From the IMG/VR virus record IMGVR_UViG_3300044823_000094, positions 1 to 23,665 of that record: a stretch of 23,665 nucleotides of DNA, one strand, 5' to 3'. The notes below the pieces were generated by a model. It did not search any database. It saw only the letters and a program-made list of their open reading frames with translations, and was not told the origin of the DNA. Position numbers and translations under genes: made by a program. Below are positions 1 through 6,533 of the stretch, piece after piece (positions within the stretch are counted from its first letter, which is position 1; each line of letters begins with the position of its first letter). Source of the stretch: a virus.

Positions 1-2
1 GC

Positions 3-116
3 CCAGCGAGTCAGGCGGCTTTGCCGGGGCTGGCGGCAGGAACGGCGGCGGGTGGAGCGGGAGATTACAACGAGGGCCTCGCGGCGGGGCGAAGGGCGGC
101 AAACTGGATCAAATAA
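3..116 (+). CDS. C-terminal end of a protein entering from the left edge
   Basis: Frame 3 is open from the first bases of the window to a TAA at 114-116. It reads as an Ala/Gly-rich stretch and ends in NEGLAAGRRAANWIK, which has a plausible mixed-charge C-terminus. The other two frames give arginine- or glycine-rich strings. The fragment is only 37 residues, so no family can be named. Between its stop and the next hairpin (117-214) I see no gene. A weak CCCAC/GTGGG dyad near 149-160 is too short to call a terminator. Confidence 0.3.
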   Translation, partial: PASQAALPGLAAGTAAGGAGDYNEGLAAGRRAANWIK

Positions 117-214
117 GGTACTCCCGAGGGGCCAGGGGGCACATTTCCCACTTGTGGGTTCCTCCCTTTTCGCACACGGACGATGGTAATTTAGGTAAGA
201 AACAAGACACAAGG

Positions 215-256
215 CCCGCTGGGCGGCATAACAGCAACTCCCCGCCGCCCAGCGGG
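215..256 (+). promoter_or_regulatory. Perfect 13-bp inverted repeat before the 267 ORF
   Basis: The arms CCCGCTGGGCGGC (215-227) and GCCGCCCAGCGGG (244-256) are perfectly complementary around a 16-nt loop. The structure ends 10 nt before an ATG at 267 and has no following T-run, so it is not an ordinary intrinsic terminator. It could be a 5' UTR stabiliser or an operator. Similar hairpins precede the genes at 2385, 5826, 10569 and 19028. Confidence 0.6.
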
Positions 257-266
257 TCACAGCATT

Positions 267-491
267 ATGTCTAAGCAAAAAAACTCCTCTGACCCGCTCG
301 CCCATATTACGCCTGCCCTGAGGGCTCTGGCGTTGCCCCTGGGCGATGTTGCTCCCGATCCCAATAATACTCGCTGCGGCGTGGCGTTTGAAGGAGAATA
401 CGCCGAAGTCACTGCTAACGCTGAAGGGCGAAATGCTCGACGCCGTCGCGAAGGACACCGAAGCCCAAACGGCGGCCGTCACGGCCTATGA
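267..491 (+). CDS. Short ORF with ParB-like N-terminal signature, probably truncated
   Basis: The 74-aa ORF begins with a segment of the type HITPALRALALPLGDVAPDPNNTR. This resembles the start of phage ParB-like nuclease/methyltransferase proteins, where a hydrophobic strand and a DPxNxR motif lead into the ParB fold. After residue 35 the resemblance stops and the sequence becomes an Arg-rich string overlapping the next ORF, which has better coding character there. The simplest reading is a ParB-like gene cut by recombination near 365-390. There is no clear ribosome binding site. The call rests on a short motif only and could be chance. Confidence 0.35.
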   Translation: MSKQKNSSDPLAHITPALRALALPLGDVAPDPNNTRCGVAFEGEYAEVTANAEGRNARRRREGHRSPNGGRHGL

Positions 492-873
492 ATCTCGAAT
501 CCTCGAAATCGCTGCCGATGTCCGCCATTGTGACGCGGCCGCACAGCCAAAGGCGCTGGCTTTGGCCGATCTGACCGGAACCACGATCTTCGTCAGTGGC
601 CCTGCGCCGGGCGCGGCTGCGAACGACGTCACCTTCAACGTCAAGCTGCTTAACCGGCTGACCAGCAACGTGACCGCCGCCGTCCACACGTCCCGGCCCG
701 CTGCCTCCGCGGAACCGCCGGCCGTGCTTCGCCTCTACCGGCCGAGGACCATAACGAGTGCGTGCCGTGCGCCCGCCGCGACGAAGCCAACTACCGTCAC
801 GATTCGCGTCGAGCTGACTTGGCGCGGCGAGAAGATCAGGATTCCGTTTGTCGAGAAGATCGGCCGCCCGTAG
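433..873 (+). CDS. Unrecognised protein
   Basis: A 146-aa reading frame from ATG 433, with strong G/C preference at third codon positions across most of its length, which supports real coding. The N-terminal 50 residues are helical and Ala-rich (AAVTAYESRILEIAADV). The middle has a Gly/Ala-rich turn followed by strands (DVTFNVKLL). The C-terminus ends VELTWRGEKIRIPFVEKIGRP and looks like a native protein end. The frame is open further upstream: AAGGAG at 391-396 is followed by ACG at 400-402, so the gene may once have started there with ATG. The 3' end overlaps the opposite-strand portal remnant by about 38 bp. No family recognised. Confidence 0.4.
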   Translation: MLDAVAKDTEAQTAAVTAYESRILEIAADVRHCDAAAQPKALALADLTGTTIFVSGPAPGAAANDVTFNVKLLNRLTSNVTAAVHTSRPAASAEPPAVLRLYRPRTITSACRAPAATKPTTVTIRVELTWRGEKIRIPFVEKIGRP

Positions 874-1990
874 GTTCCGCCTGCCGTGCAATCAGCCGCT
901 CCTCTTGCTCGGGGTCGAGGCCGCTGCGCAGGGCCATCGTGGCGACCGACATCGCCCCGTTGCGGACGAGAATCTGATCGGCTTGGGCATCCTTGAGACG
1001 ATCGCGGACCGCCAGCGTCGGCGGGATGCCGCGAATGTCGATTGTCGGAAGCGCGTCGCTCGGCAAACGGCCGGCGGCCACGGCGTTTTGCACAACGCGA
1101 CGCAGCAGTTCGAGGTCGTCGGCCAACATCTCGTGCTGCAGCCGGTCGAAAATCTTGACCGCCGGACCTTCGGCGACCATCGTCGAACTGTAGTTGGCGT
1201 TGCTGGCGTCGCTGCTGAGCATGAACTCGGGCATGACCAGACGGCTGGCGACCGCGCGAAGCTCGGCCTGCAAGACCGTGACGTAGCGGCCGGCGTCGAT
1301 GCCCGCGGCGGGGAACTCGTAGTCGGTGCCGGCCACCGCGTCGAGAATCGTGCCGGGGGCGTAGCGGCGGAAATGACTGGTGCGGCCCGTCGCCGAACTG
1401 GTCACACTCATGTCGGCCTGATTGGCGACGAAATCGGCCAGGCCGGCGGCGGTGGCGGCCTTATGCTTGCGAATCACGGCGATGGCCGATTGAATCTCGG
1501 CCACCACGCTCATGTTCCGCAGCAGCTTTTCGGCGCGGCGAAGATTCTTTCGCACCGGATAGAACAGCGGCAGGCCGCGTTTGACGTTGCCGTCGACGTT
1601 CGCCTTGCGGTGCTGGATTTCGTCGGCGTCGATCAGCCGGCCGTCGATCCAGTAGCCCAGCACGGTCTCGACGTCGTTCGAGTCGGTCTGAATGCCGAAG
1701 CTGGCCGAGGGGTCGGCGGTGCGATCGCTGGGCGCGGCCACCTGGGCGGGCTCGACGAACCGCACCCGCGTGGTGCCGTCGGCGGCCGCGAAGAGCCGCA
1801 AGAAGCACTCGCCGTCGCGATCCTTGCGGCGGACAATCTCCTGTTGCCGCCGCTGCCAGCAGTTGAGGCGGACGAACTCGTCGATGACCCGTTGCACGGC
1901 CAGTGTCAGCGAATCATCGCTCGCGCCGCCGCGCGTGGCCGTGGCCCGATAGGTGTGGCCGCTGCCGACGATGTAGCTGATGCGGTTTTC
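836..1990 (-). pseudogene. 5'-truncated phage portal protein (second portal)
   Basis: The minus-strand frame is open from 1990 down to a stop at 836-838, 384 codons. The upstream GTG at 1897 is not the true start, because coding sequence of portal character (ENRISYIVGSGHTYRATA) continues to 1990, where a TAA at 1993-1991 ends it. Visible portal features are the RFVEPAQV segment, the stretch ending IQHRKANVDGNVKRGLPLFY (about residues 125-145), and the ANYSSTMVAEGPAVKIFDRL segment in the C-terminal half, as in lambda/SPP1-type portals. The protein lacks its N-terminal region. It is unlike the intact portal at 11949-13640 in sequence and is antiparallel to every other intact gene. It is probably a remnant of another prophage, or flanking DNA, joined to this phage near 1990. 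Confidence 0.7.
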
Positions 1991-2043
1991 TTACCCCATG
2001 CCATAACCTACAGAATGTTGTTTACTTCGCCCGCGTTGACGTT

Positions 2044-2256
2044 TTGGGCAAAAGCACGCGGGAAAAGGCCCTAGAGCTTCTAGGCAGCCGTTACGAACGC
2101 GGAGAGCCGACATCGACCAAAGCGCTAGCCGAGCGGTTGGGAGTGAGCAGCACGCGGATAGGGCACATTCTGACGGAGGCCAAGCGGGGCGGGGTTGTGC
2201 GATCGGTCCCGCAAAAGGGATGGGAGCCAGTTTCCCAAACGAACGAAAAACCGTAA
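2044..2256 (+). CDS. Small winged-helix DNA-binding protein
   Basis: A protein of 70 aa with a clear helix-turn-helix: REKALELLGSRYERG, then TSTKALAERLGVSSTRIGHI as the HTH (about residues 23-43), then a wing-like KRGGVVRSVPQKGWEPV. It is probably a small transcriptional regulator or a DNA-binding replication accessory. The start is uncertain. The only common start codon in frame is TTG at 2044, it has no ribosome binding site, and the frame stays open upstream to the 1990 junction. The gene may therefore be 5'-truncated by that junction. A near-perfect 22-bp palindrome lies 20 nt after the stop and could be its operator. Confidence 0.6.
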   Translation: MGKSTREKALELLGSRYERGEPTSTKALAERLGVSSTRIGHILTEAKRGGVVRSVPQKGWEPVSQTNEKP

Positions 2257-2276
2257 ACTTGAGATAGCCGGCGCGT

Positions 2277-2298
2277 CCCGAATGTTGCAACGTTCGGG
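2277..2298 (+). promoter_or_regulatory. 22-bp near-perfect palindrome, candidate operator
   Basis: Positions 2277-2298 read almost identically on both strands, centred on TTGCAA, with a single symmetric T/G pair breaking the dyad. There is no loop, so it suits binding by a dimeric repressor better than a terminator. It lies between the winged-helix gene and the 2385 gene. Confidence 0.45.
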
Positions 2299-2303
2299 CC
2301 TTG

Positions 2304-2354
2304 CGGTCGGCATGGCGTCGCGGTCCTATCCATCCCCGCGGCCCATGCCGACCG
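2304..2354 (+). promoter_or_regulatory. Nested hairpin upstream of the 2385 gene
   Basis: Outer arms CGGTCGGCATGG (2304-2315) and CCATGCCGACCG (2343-2354) are perfectly complementary. An inner stem CGCGG (2319-2323) with CCGCG (2336-2340) fills the loop. No T-run follows. The structure ends 30 nt before ATG 2385. Confidence 0.55.
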
Positions 2355-2384
2355 GGCCGGCATTGAATTGAAAGGATGGTTTCT

Positions 2385-3200
2385 ATGTCAATTCTCGACG
2401 CGCTGGCTGCTGACGCGGGCCATGAGCAACAACAGGCCGCAGAACGCGAGCGGCAGGCCGACCAGGCAGGGGAAGCCGATCGGGTCTATCTTGAGGCATG
2501 GGTCGCAGTCGGAAAGTACGCCGGCATCAGGCCCCCAGAGGGAAAAGACCCCTCCGCTTTCTATAGCGAGGCGGAAGAGGCATTGCGAAGATTGGCCGTC
2601 GTTATTGTGGGGCGCGGATGGGATAAGTACCTCCCCGCGGTGGCCCAAGATATTGAACAGGGCAGGTCGAATATCGACCAGCGATTCCGCCCAGGCGAAA
2701 CGGCCGTCGCCGAGCTTCTCCGGCTGGCCCTCGACAACGCCACCCCCGCCGGCACGATTGCGCGTGAGTTGCAACGGCTGGCAGAAAGGGAGCGGCGATC
2801 GTGCGGACTGGCCGCCGAAGTGGATAACGTGCGATTTGCCTTCCTCCAATGTGTGCAAAATCAGTCGCCACCAGCGTCAATGGAGGCACCCGCTCTACCG
2901 ACGCCCCCCCCGCAAATTGCGCCGCCGCCGAAAGTGCTCGCGACAACCAAGCGACTCAAAGCCAATGAACTGATGATTCTGGAGCTTGAAAAGAACCCCG
3001 AGGCCAAGGGCTGGACCGTAACGCAATGGCAAGCAGCGATCGGTCGCAGTAGAGATAGTATTCACAAGGCGGAACAGTGGACGCAGCTTGAAGCGGCCAA
3101 GAAGGTCGCCAGGGCTGAGCGAGCAATGAGGCAAGATAAGTTGAGGGGGTTGAACAGGAGGGGTATAGACCGACGACGACAGGGGCGGAACCTCGACTAG
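2385..3200 (+). CDS. Unknown protein with C-terminal HTH-like segment
   Basis: The protein has 271 aa when started at ATG 2385. This start is preferred over ATG 2376 because AAAGGA at 2371-2376 then sits 8 nt upstream. The N-terminal 40 residues are Gln/Ala/Glu-rich (HEQQQAAERERQADQAGEAD). A helical region follows (residues about 60-160) and a proline-rich linker (PTPPPQIAPPPK). Then comes a segment KGWTVTQWQAAIGRSRDSIH (about residues 207-227) that looks like a helix-turn-helix, and a very basic tail (RGLNRRGIDRRRQGRNLD). This suggests nucleic-acid binding near the replication genes, but I do not recognise a family. It is followed by ACCCGAAC repeats and a terminator. Confidence 0.65.
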   Translation: MSILDALAADAGHEQQQAAERERQADQAGEADRVYLEAWVAVGKYAGIRPPEGKDPSAFYSEAEEALRRLAVVIVGRGWDKYLPAVAQDIEQGRSNIDQRFRPGETAVAELLRLALDNATPAGTIARELQRLAERERRSCGLAAEVDNVRFAFLQCVQNQSPPASMEAPALPTPPPQIAPPPKVLATTKRLKANELMILELEKNPEAKGWTVTQWQAAIGRSRDSIHKAEQWTQLEAAKKVARAERAMRQDKLRGLNRRGIDRRRQGRNLD

Positions 3201-3201
3201 C

Positions 3202-3353
3202 ACCCGAACAAAACCCGAACGAACAGCGCCAAACCCGAACGCCGCGAATAATTTTCAAGAAATCTCCAAGGGCCGTTTTCTTCGGAAAACAGGCCCTTTT
3301 TGTTTCTTGATATGCTCACCAGAGGAAAAATCTTGCTCAAAACCCGAACGAAC
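3202..3353 (+). repeat. Four copies of ACCCGAAC, two within a 15-bp direct repeat
   Basis: ACCCGAAC occurs at 3202-3209, 3213-3220, 3233-3240 and 3342-3349. The 15-mer AAAACCCGAACGAAC is exact at 3210-3224 and 3339-3353. Three copies lie directly after the stop of the 2385 gene and the fourth lies beyond the terminator, before the 3379 gene. The spacing of the first three (11 and 20 bp) is close to multiples of a helical turn, which suits a protein-binding cluster or a replication iteron. Confidence 0.6.
3269..3302 (+). terminator. Intrinsic terminator with UUCG tetraloop
   Basis: The stem AAGGGCC plus TTTTC pairs with GAAAA plus GGCCCTT across a C(TTCG)G tetraloop, with a G/CA internal bulge, followed by TTTTTG. 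This is a classic rho-independent terminator closing the 2385 gene. Confidence 0.85.
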
Positions 3354-3378
3354 GCGGTAGCTACGAAAGGGACGAGCA

Positions 3379-3561
3379 ATGGAAAAAATCAGCAACAAAG
3401 AAGGGCCGGGAGCACTCGTTAGCGTCGCCCGTGCTGCGCACCGCACTGGGGACCGAAACCTTGAACGCGCCGCCAAGCGGCTACTACGGGACGACTACGG
3501 TATCCAAATCAGTTTTGTCAGGACGGAACGCGAGCCCCCAGCACAAGAGGCCGCAAAGTGA
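3379..3561 (+). CDS. Small hypothetical protein
   Basis: A 60-aa protein starting at ATG 3379 with AAAGGGA at 3365-3371 as ribosome binding site. It is helical and basic in its central part (VARAAHRTGDRNLERAAKRL) and ends in a strand-like segment, IQISFVRTE. It is the first gene after the terminator at 3302 and so likely opens the primase operon. Its stop overlaps a GTG start of the next ORF (GTGA at 3558-3561), which indicates translational coupling. No family recognised. Confidence 0.55.
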   Translation: MEKISNKEGPGALVSVARAAHRTGDRNLERAAKRLLRDDYGIQISFVRTEREPPAQEAAK

Positions 3562-3731
3562 TCTGCCTCCCCAGTGCCATGCCGGCCATGTTCGCGGAAT
3601 CGACCGTTCCGAGCGGTCCCATCGGCGACGAGGCCGCAAATCTGATTGCGTTGCTGCTGCTGGAAGCGGCGGAAGACGCCGGCGAGCAGCAGGCCGGCGG
3701 CAGCGGGCAGGGAGGGGGCGGCAATGGTTGA
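3558..3731 (+). CDS. 57-aa hypothetical ORF linking to the primase
   Basis: It starts at GTG 3558 inside a GTGA overlap with the preceding stop and ends at TGA 3729-3731, overlapping the primase ATG at 3724. The peptide has a helical middle (DEAANLIALLLLEAAEDAGEQ) and a Gly-rich tail (GGSGQGGGGNG). Overlaps at both ends support a translated link in the operon. The Gly-rich tail coincides with the primase ribosome binding site and so may partly reflect that constraint. No function can be assigned. Confidence 0.4.
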   Translation: MICLPSAMPAMFAESTVPSGPIGDEAANLIALLLLEAAEDAGEQQAGGSGQGGGGNG

Positions 3732-4983
3732 CACCACCACGCAAGCCGATGTTGCCGAAATCCGGCGAGCCCTCGACCTGTTGACCGCGCCCGGCGGCGT
3801 GGTCGAGATTCGAGCGTTGAAAATCCCCGGCCGTGGAAAGCCCCACATGGCGGCCGGCTACTTTACCGACCTCGACAAAGCCGCGGAAGCGGCGACGACT
3901 CAAGACACCCGCCAAGCCGCCGGCGTCTATCTTGTCTTGAACGAAGTAACCCCCGCTCTATTTGCCCGTTCACCGAATCAGATAACCGACCACCTCGACC
4001 CGACCACAAGCGACGGCGACATAGCCCGCCGGCGATGGTTGCCCCTCGATTTCGACCCGACCAGGCCGACCGGCGTTTCATCTTCCGAAGATGAACATTG
4101 CGCGGCCGAAGATGCGGCCCGAACTTGCGCGGCGTGGTTGTCTTCGCAAGGTTGGCCCGCGCCGATTCTGGCCGATAGCGGCAACGGGGCCCACTTGCTA
4201 TATCGCATCGACTTGCCTAATGATGACCGGAGCGGCAATCTTGTACGCGACACCATCGCAGCGGTGGCGGCAAGGTTCACCGGCGGCGGCGTTGACGTTG
4301 ACCGCAAGGTATTCAACGCGGCCCGGATATGGAAACTATACGGCACAACGGCCCGTAAAGGGCACGATATGCCCGATAGGCCCCACCGGCTGGCCGCGCT
4401 AATCGAGGTTCCCGATTCGGTCGAGGTGTTGCCCGTCGAGAGACTAAAGGCCCTTGTGGCAATGGTGGCCAAGCCCGAGCCGTCGAGAAACAACGGCAAC
4501 GGGGCGGCACAATTTGACCATCGGCTTGACGTTCCGAAGTGGTTGGGATCCCGCGGCGTTTCATTCCAATTGAAAGACAGGCCGGACAAACACGGCCGGG
4601 CGGTTTTTCTCTTGGAACAATGCCCGTTTGACGGCAACCACGGGAGCGGCGGCGAAACCGCGATTTTCCAGAGTGGCGACGGCGCACTCACGACGAGGGC
4701 AGCTGAGTTCTCTGCCGGGCTGTTCAACCTCATTCGTTCGATTTGGCGAAAGGAAACCGGTAAGCGGCTCTCGCGTATGCCCGACGATCTCGGCCGCATC
4801 GAACAATGTGACCCGACCTTGAGTATCCGCCTTGCGATGCAACAGGTTGCACCGTACATTAGGGACGGGCAACTACTGCCGGCGAAGTTCATCTGTCCGC
4901 TGGTCCGATCCGAAAATCCCGGCCGCGAGGCAGCGCAGAAGGCGTGGGCCACGCGGCGACGAAAGGCGGTGCAACATGGCTAA
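3724..4983 (+). CDS. AEP-type DNA primase (primase/polymerase-like)
   Basis: A protein of 419 aa starting at ATG 3724 with AGGGAGGGGG just upstream; an open frame to 3646 exists but lacks this signal. It carries the three motifs of archaeo-eukaryotic primases: hDhD as LDFD (D109, D111), SGNGAH (S152-H157) and the third acidic motif VDVD (D191/D193), followed by NAARIWKLYGT and a Lys-rich ARKG, as in phage and plasmid PrimPol-like proteins. The C-terminal part (about 275-400) has the CPFDGNH and GGETAIFQ segment often seen after such primase domains. No Walker A motif is present, so a helicase is not fused and none is visible nearby. It synthesises primers, perhaps also DNA, for phage replication. 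It overlaps the radical SAM gene by 8 nt. Confidence 0.85.
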   Translation: MVDTTTQADVAEIRRALDLLTAPGGVVEIRALKIPGRGKPHMAAGYFTDLDKAAEAATTQDTRQAAGVYLVLNEVTPALFARSPNQITDHLDPTTSDGDIARRRWLPLDFDPTRPTGVSSSEDEHCAAEDAARTCAAWLSSQGWPAPILADSGNGAHLLYRIDLPNDDRSGNLVRDTIAAVAARFTGGGVDVDRKVFNAARIWKLYGTTARKGHDMPDRPHRLAALIEVPDSVEVLPVERLKALVAMVAKPEPSRNNGNGAAQFDHRLDVPKWLGSRGVSFQLKDRPDKHGRAVFLLEQCPFDGNHGSGGETAIFQSGDGALTTRAAEFSAGLFNLIRSIWRKETGKRLSRMPDDLGRIEQCDPTLSIRLAMQQVAPYIRDGQLLPAKFICPLVRSENPGREAAQKAWATRRRKAVQHG

Positions 4984-5764
4984 GGTAATATCAGGCGTCA
5001 AGGAGTGGGCCATTGAATCCGTCAACTGCATACTCGGCTGCCCACATCGCTGTAGGTATTGCTACGCCTCAGCCCGCGCGGTGAAGTTTGGCCAATGCCC
5101 GAACCGGGAGGCATGGGGAACGAGCTATCATTCTGTTCGCGCCGCTGAGGTCAGAAAGCGGCGAAAGAAGGCCGATGGCCGGGTAATGTTTCCGACGACG
5201 CACGACATCACGCCCGAACACCTCGATTCCTGTCTGGCTGTCATTGAAAACATTTTGCGGGCCGGCAACGACATCCTGATCGTCAGCAAGCCGCACTTGG
5301 ATTGCATCAAGGCAATCTGCGGGCGGTTTTCCATGTACCGCGAGGCTATCCTCTTCCGTTTCAGCATCGGGGCGATGGACGATACCATTCTTGGCTATTG
5401 GGAGCCGGGGGCACCAACCTTTGACGAGCGGCTATCATGCCTCCGGTACGCTCACGCTGAGGGCTACGCCACGTCGGTATCGTGTGAACCATTGCTAGAC
5501 GCCCCCAAGGTCGTCGCTCTATTCAACGCCTTGCGGCCCTACGTCACGGATTCGATCTGGATCGGCAAGATGAACGAGGCCCGCCGCCGGGCGGCCCCAG
5601 GAACCGACCCGAGAGCCATCGCCCGCATTGAGGCAGGACAGACACCGGAAGCCATTCGCATCATTTACGATCTACTGAAGTATGATCCGCTTGTGCGATG
5701 GAAAGAATCCTATAAGGCCGTGCTCGGGCTCGACCTGGCAACCGAGGCGGGGCTGGACAAATAA
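4976..5764 (+). CDS. Phage radical SAM protein
   Basis: The protein has 262 aa. The start at ATG 4976 gives an 8-nt overlap with the primase stop. The radical SAM signature CxxxCxxC is exact (C22, C26, C29 in GCPHRCRYCYA), preceded by VKEWAIESVNCILG. The cysteines should bind a 4Fe-4S cluster that cleaves S-adenosylmethionine. The arrangement resembles phage Gp37/Gp68-type and spore-photolyase-like radical SAM proteins. There is no extra cysteine cluster for a SPASM domain. The C-terminus has helices and KESYKAVLGLDLATEAG. The substrate is unknown. Co-translation with the primase suggests a role in DNA or nucleotide chemistry, which is inference. Confidence 0.85.
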   Translation: MAKVISGVKEWAIESVNCILGCPHRCRYCYASARAVKFGQCPNREAWGTSYHSVRAAEVRKRRKKADGRVMFPTTHDITPEHLDSCLAVIENILRAGNDILIVSKPHLDCIKAICGRFSMYREAILFRFSIGAMDDTILGYWEPGAPTFDERLSCLRYAHAEGYATSVSCEPLLDAPKVVALFNALRPYVTDSIWIGKMNEARRRAAPGTDPRAIARIEAGQTPEAIRIIYDLLKYDPLVRWKESYKAVLGLDLATEAGLDK

Positions 5765-5768
5765 CCTA

Positions 5769-5797
5769 TTGACGATTGTCGGCTAATCGTTTAGATT
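5769..5797 (+). promoter_or_regulatory. Candidate promoter of the packaging operon
   Basis: TTGACG at 5769-5774, a 17-nt spacer, and TAGATT at 5792-5797 resemble a sigma70-type promoter (5/6 and 4/6 matches). It lies in the short gap after the radical SAM gene. Initiation about 7 nt downstream would begin inside the first arm of the 5798-5849 hairpin. Confidence 0.5.
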
Positions 5798-5849
5798 AGA
5801 AATGGGAGTTGCGTGAAGGACTGTTGTGTCCGCTCGCACTCCCATTTCT
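5798..5849 (+). promoter_or_regulatory. Hairpin presenting the terminase ribosome binding site in its loop
   Basis: The arms AGAAATGGGAGT (5798-5809) and ACTCCCATTTCT (5838-5849) pair perfectly, extended by GCG/CGC after a one-base bulge. The 21-nt loop (5814-5834) contains GAAGGA (5815-5820) and the GTG start at 5826. The second arm is coding sequence of the terminase small subunit. The TTTCTTTT at its end could also let it act as a terminator for transcripts from upstream. Confidence 0.6.
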
Positions 5850-6533
5850 TTTGATGCCCCACCCCCTCCTCCCGATCCATCGGGCAAGGCCGATAGTCAG
5901 CTTGTGTTGTCGGCCATCAGAAAGAATGCTCGCGGTGAATCTCTTACCGCCCGCGAGACATCGGCTTACAGACGATACCTCGCCAACCAGGAAACCAAGT
6001 TTCTCGACCGCTGGTTGCCGGCCGTCCCGCAGAAGGTTATCTGCCGCATTTTCGGGGTGAAAACCAAACAGCTACAGGATATGGCGCGTCGTCTCGGATT
6101 GGCTATCGACGGCAAGACGACGAACCTCCCCCTGGTCGGCCCGCAGATGTGGAAGTGGTGGCTAAAGGCCGGCAAGCATCTAAGCGAAGATGAAGCCATC
6201 TTGCTGGGGCCGAATAGTCCCATGCGCGATCAGTATCTCGCCGTGAAAATCGAGCGGGAAAAGCTGGCTCACCAGAAAGACCTAGGGGTTGTGCGCAGCC
6301 TTGAAGAGATTCAGGGCGTATGGCAACCGTTTACGGCGGCTTTGCGTCAGGCGTGCGAACGCATCCAGCGGCAGAACTTGGCGGGGGCGGAAGCGGTGGA
6401 GGCAATACGTGAATCGGTGTCTGCCGGGGAACGATCCCTCGCGGCGATCATGGAATCAGAAAATGAATCTACGGACGATTCTTACAATAATAATGGCGAT
6501 AGTGATAGCAAGTCACCCGTTGCTTCGGAGTGA
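5826..6533 (+). CDS. Putative terminase small subunit
   Basis: A 235-aa protein starting at GTG 5826, 5 nt after GAAGGA. A proline-rich start (DAPPPPPDPSG) is followed by helical segments. Residues about 50-95 (RWLPAVPQKVICRIFGVKTKQLQDMARRLGL) look like a helix-turn-helix for DNA binding. A central helical region holds REKLAHQKDLGVV and WQPFTAALRQACERI, as in Nu1-like and other small terminase subunits. The C-terminus is Ser/Asp/Asn-rich and disordered. It would recognise the packaging site and deliver DNA to the large subunit encoded next. The 71-nt overlap with the large terminase start supports coupling. Identification rests on position and general architecture more than on a diagnostic motif. 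Confidence 0.65.
   Translation: MSARTPISFDAPPPPPDPSGKADSQLVLSAIRKNARGESLTARETSAYRRYLANQETKFLDRWLPAVPQKVICRIFGVKTKQLQDMARRLGLAIDGKTTNLPLVGPQMWKWWLKAGKHLSEDEAILLGPNSPMRDQYLAVKIEREKLAHQKDLGVVRSLEEIQGVWQPFTAALRQACERIQRQNLAGAEAVEAIRESVSAGERSLAAIMESENESTDDSYNNNGDSDSKSPVASE

Noticed and set aside
215-256. Integron attC-like site
   Set aside because: The hairpin lacks the GTTRRRY-type core boxes and extrahelical bases, and no integron integrase or cassettes are present.
848-2074. 408-aa + strand ORF
   Set aside because: It lies antisense to a coherent portal protein and its translation is His/Arg/Gly-rich with no domain. It is a shadow of the portal frame.
2368-2973. 201-aa + strand ORF in another frame
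   Set aside because: It overlaps the 2385 gene, which has the better ribosome binding site and more protein-like composition. This frame is Arg/Pro/Ser-rich.
3978-4952. 324-aa minus-strand ORF
   Set aside because: It is antisense to the primase, whose catalytic motifs are intact. The minus translation shows no domain.
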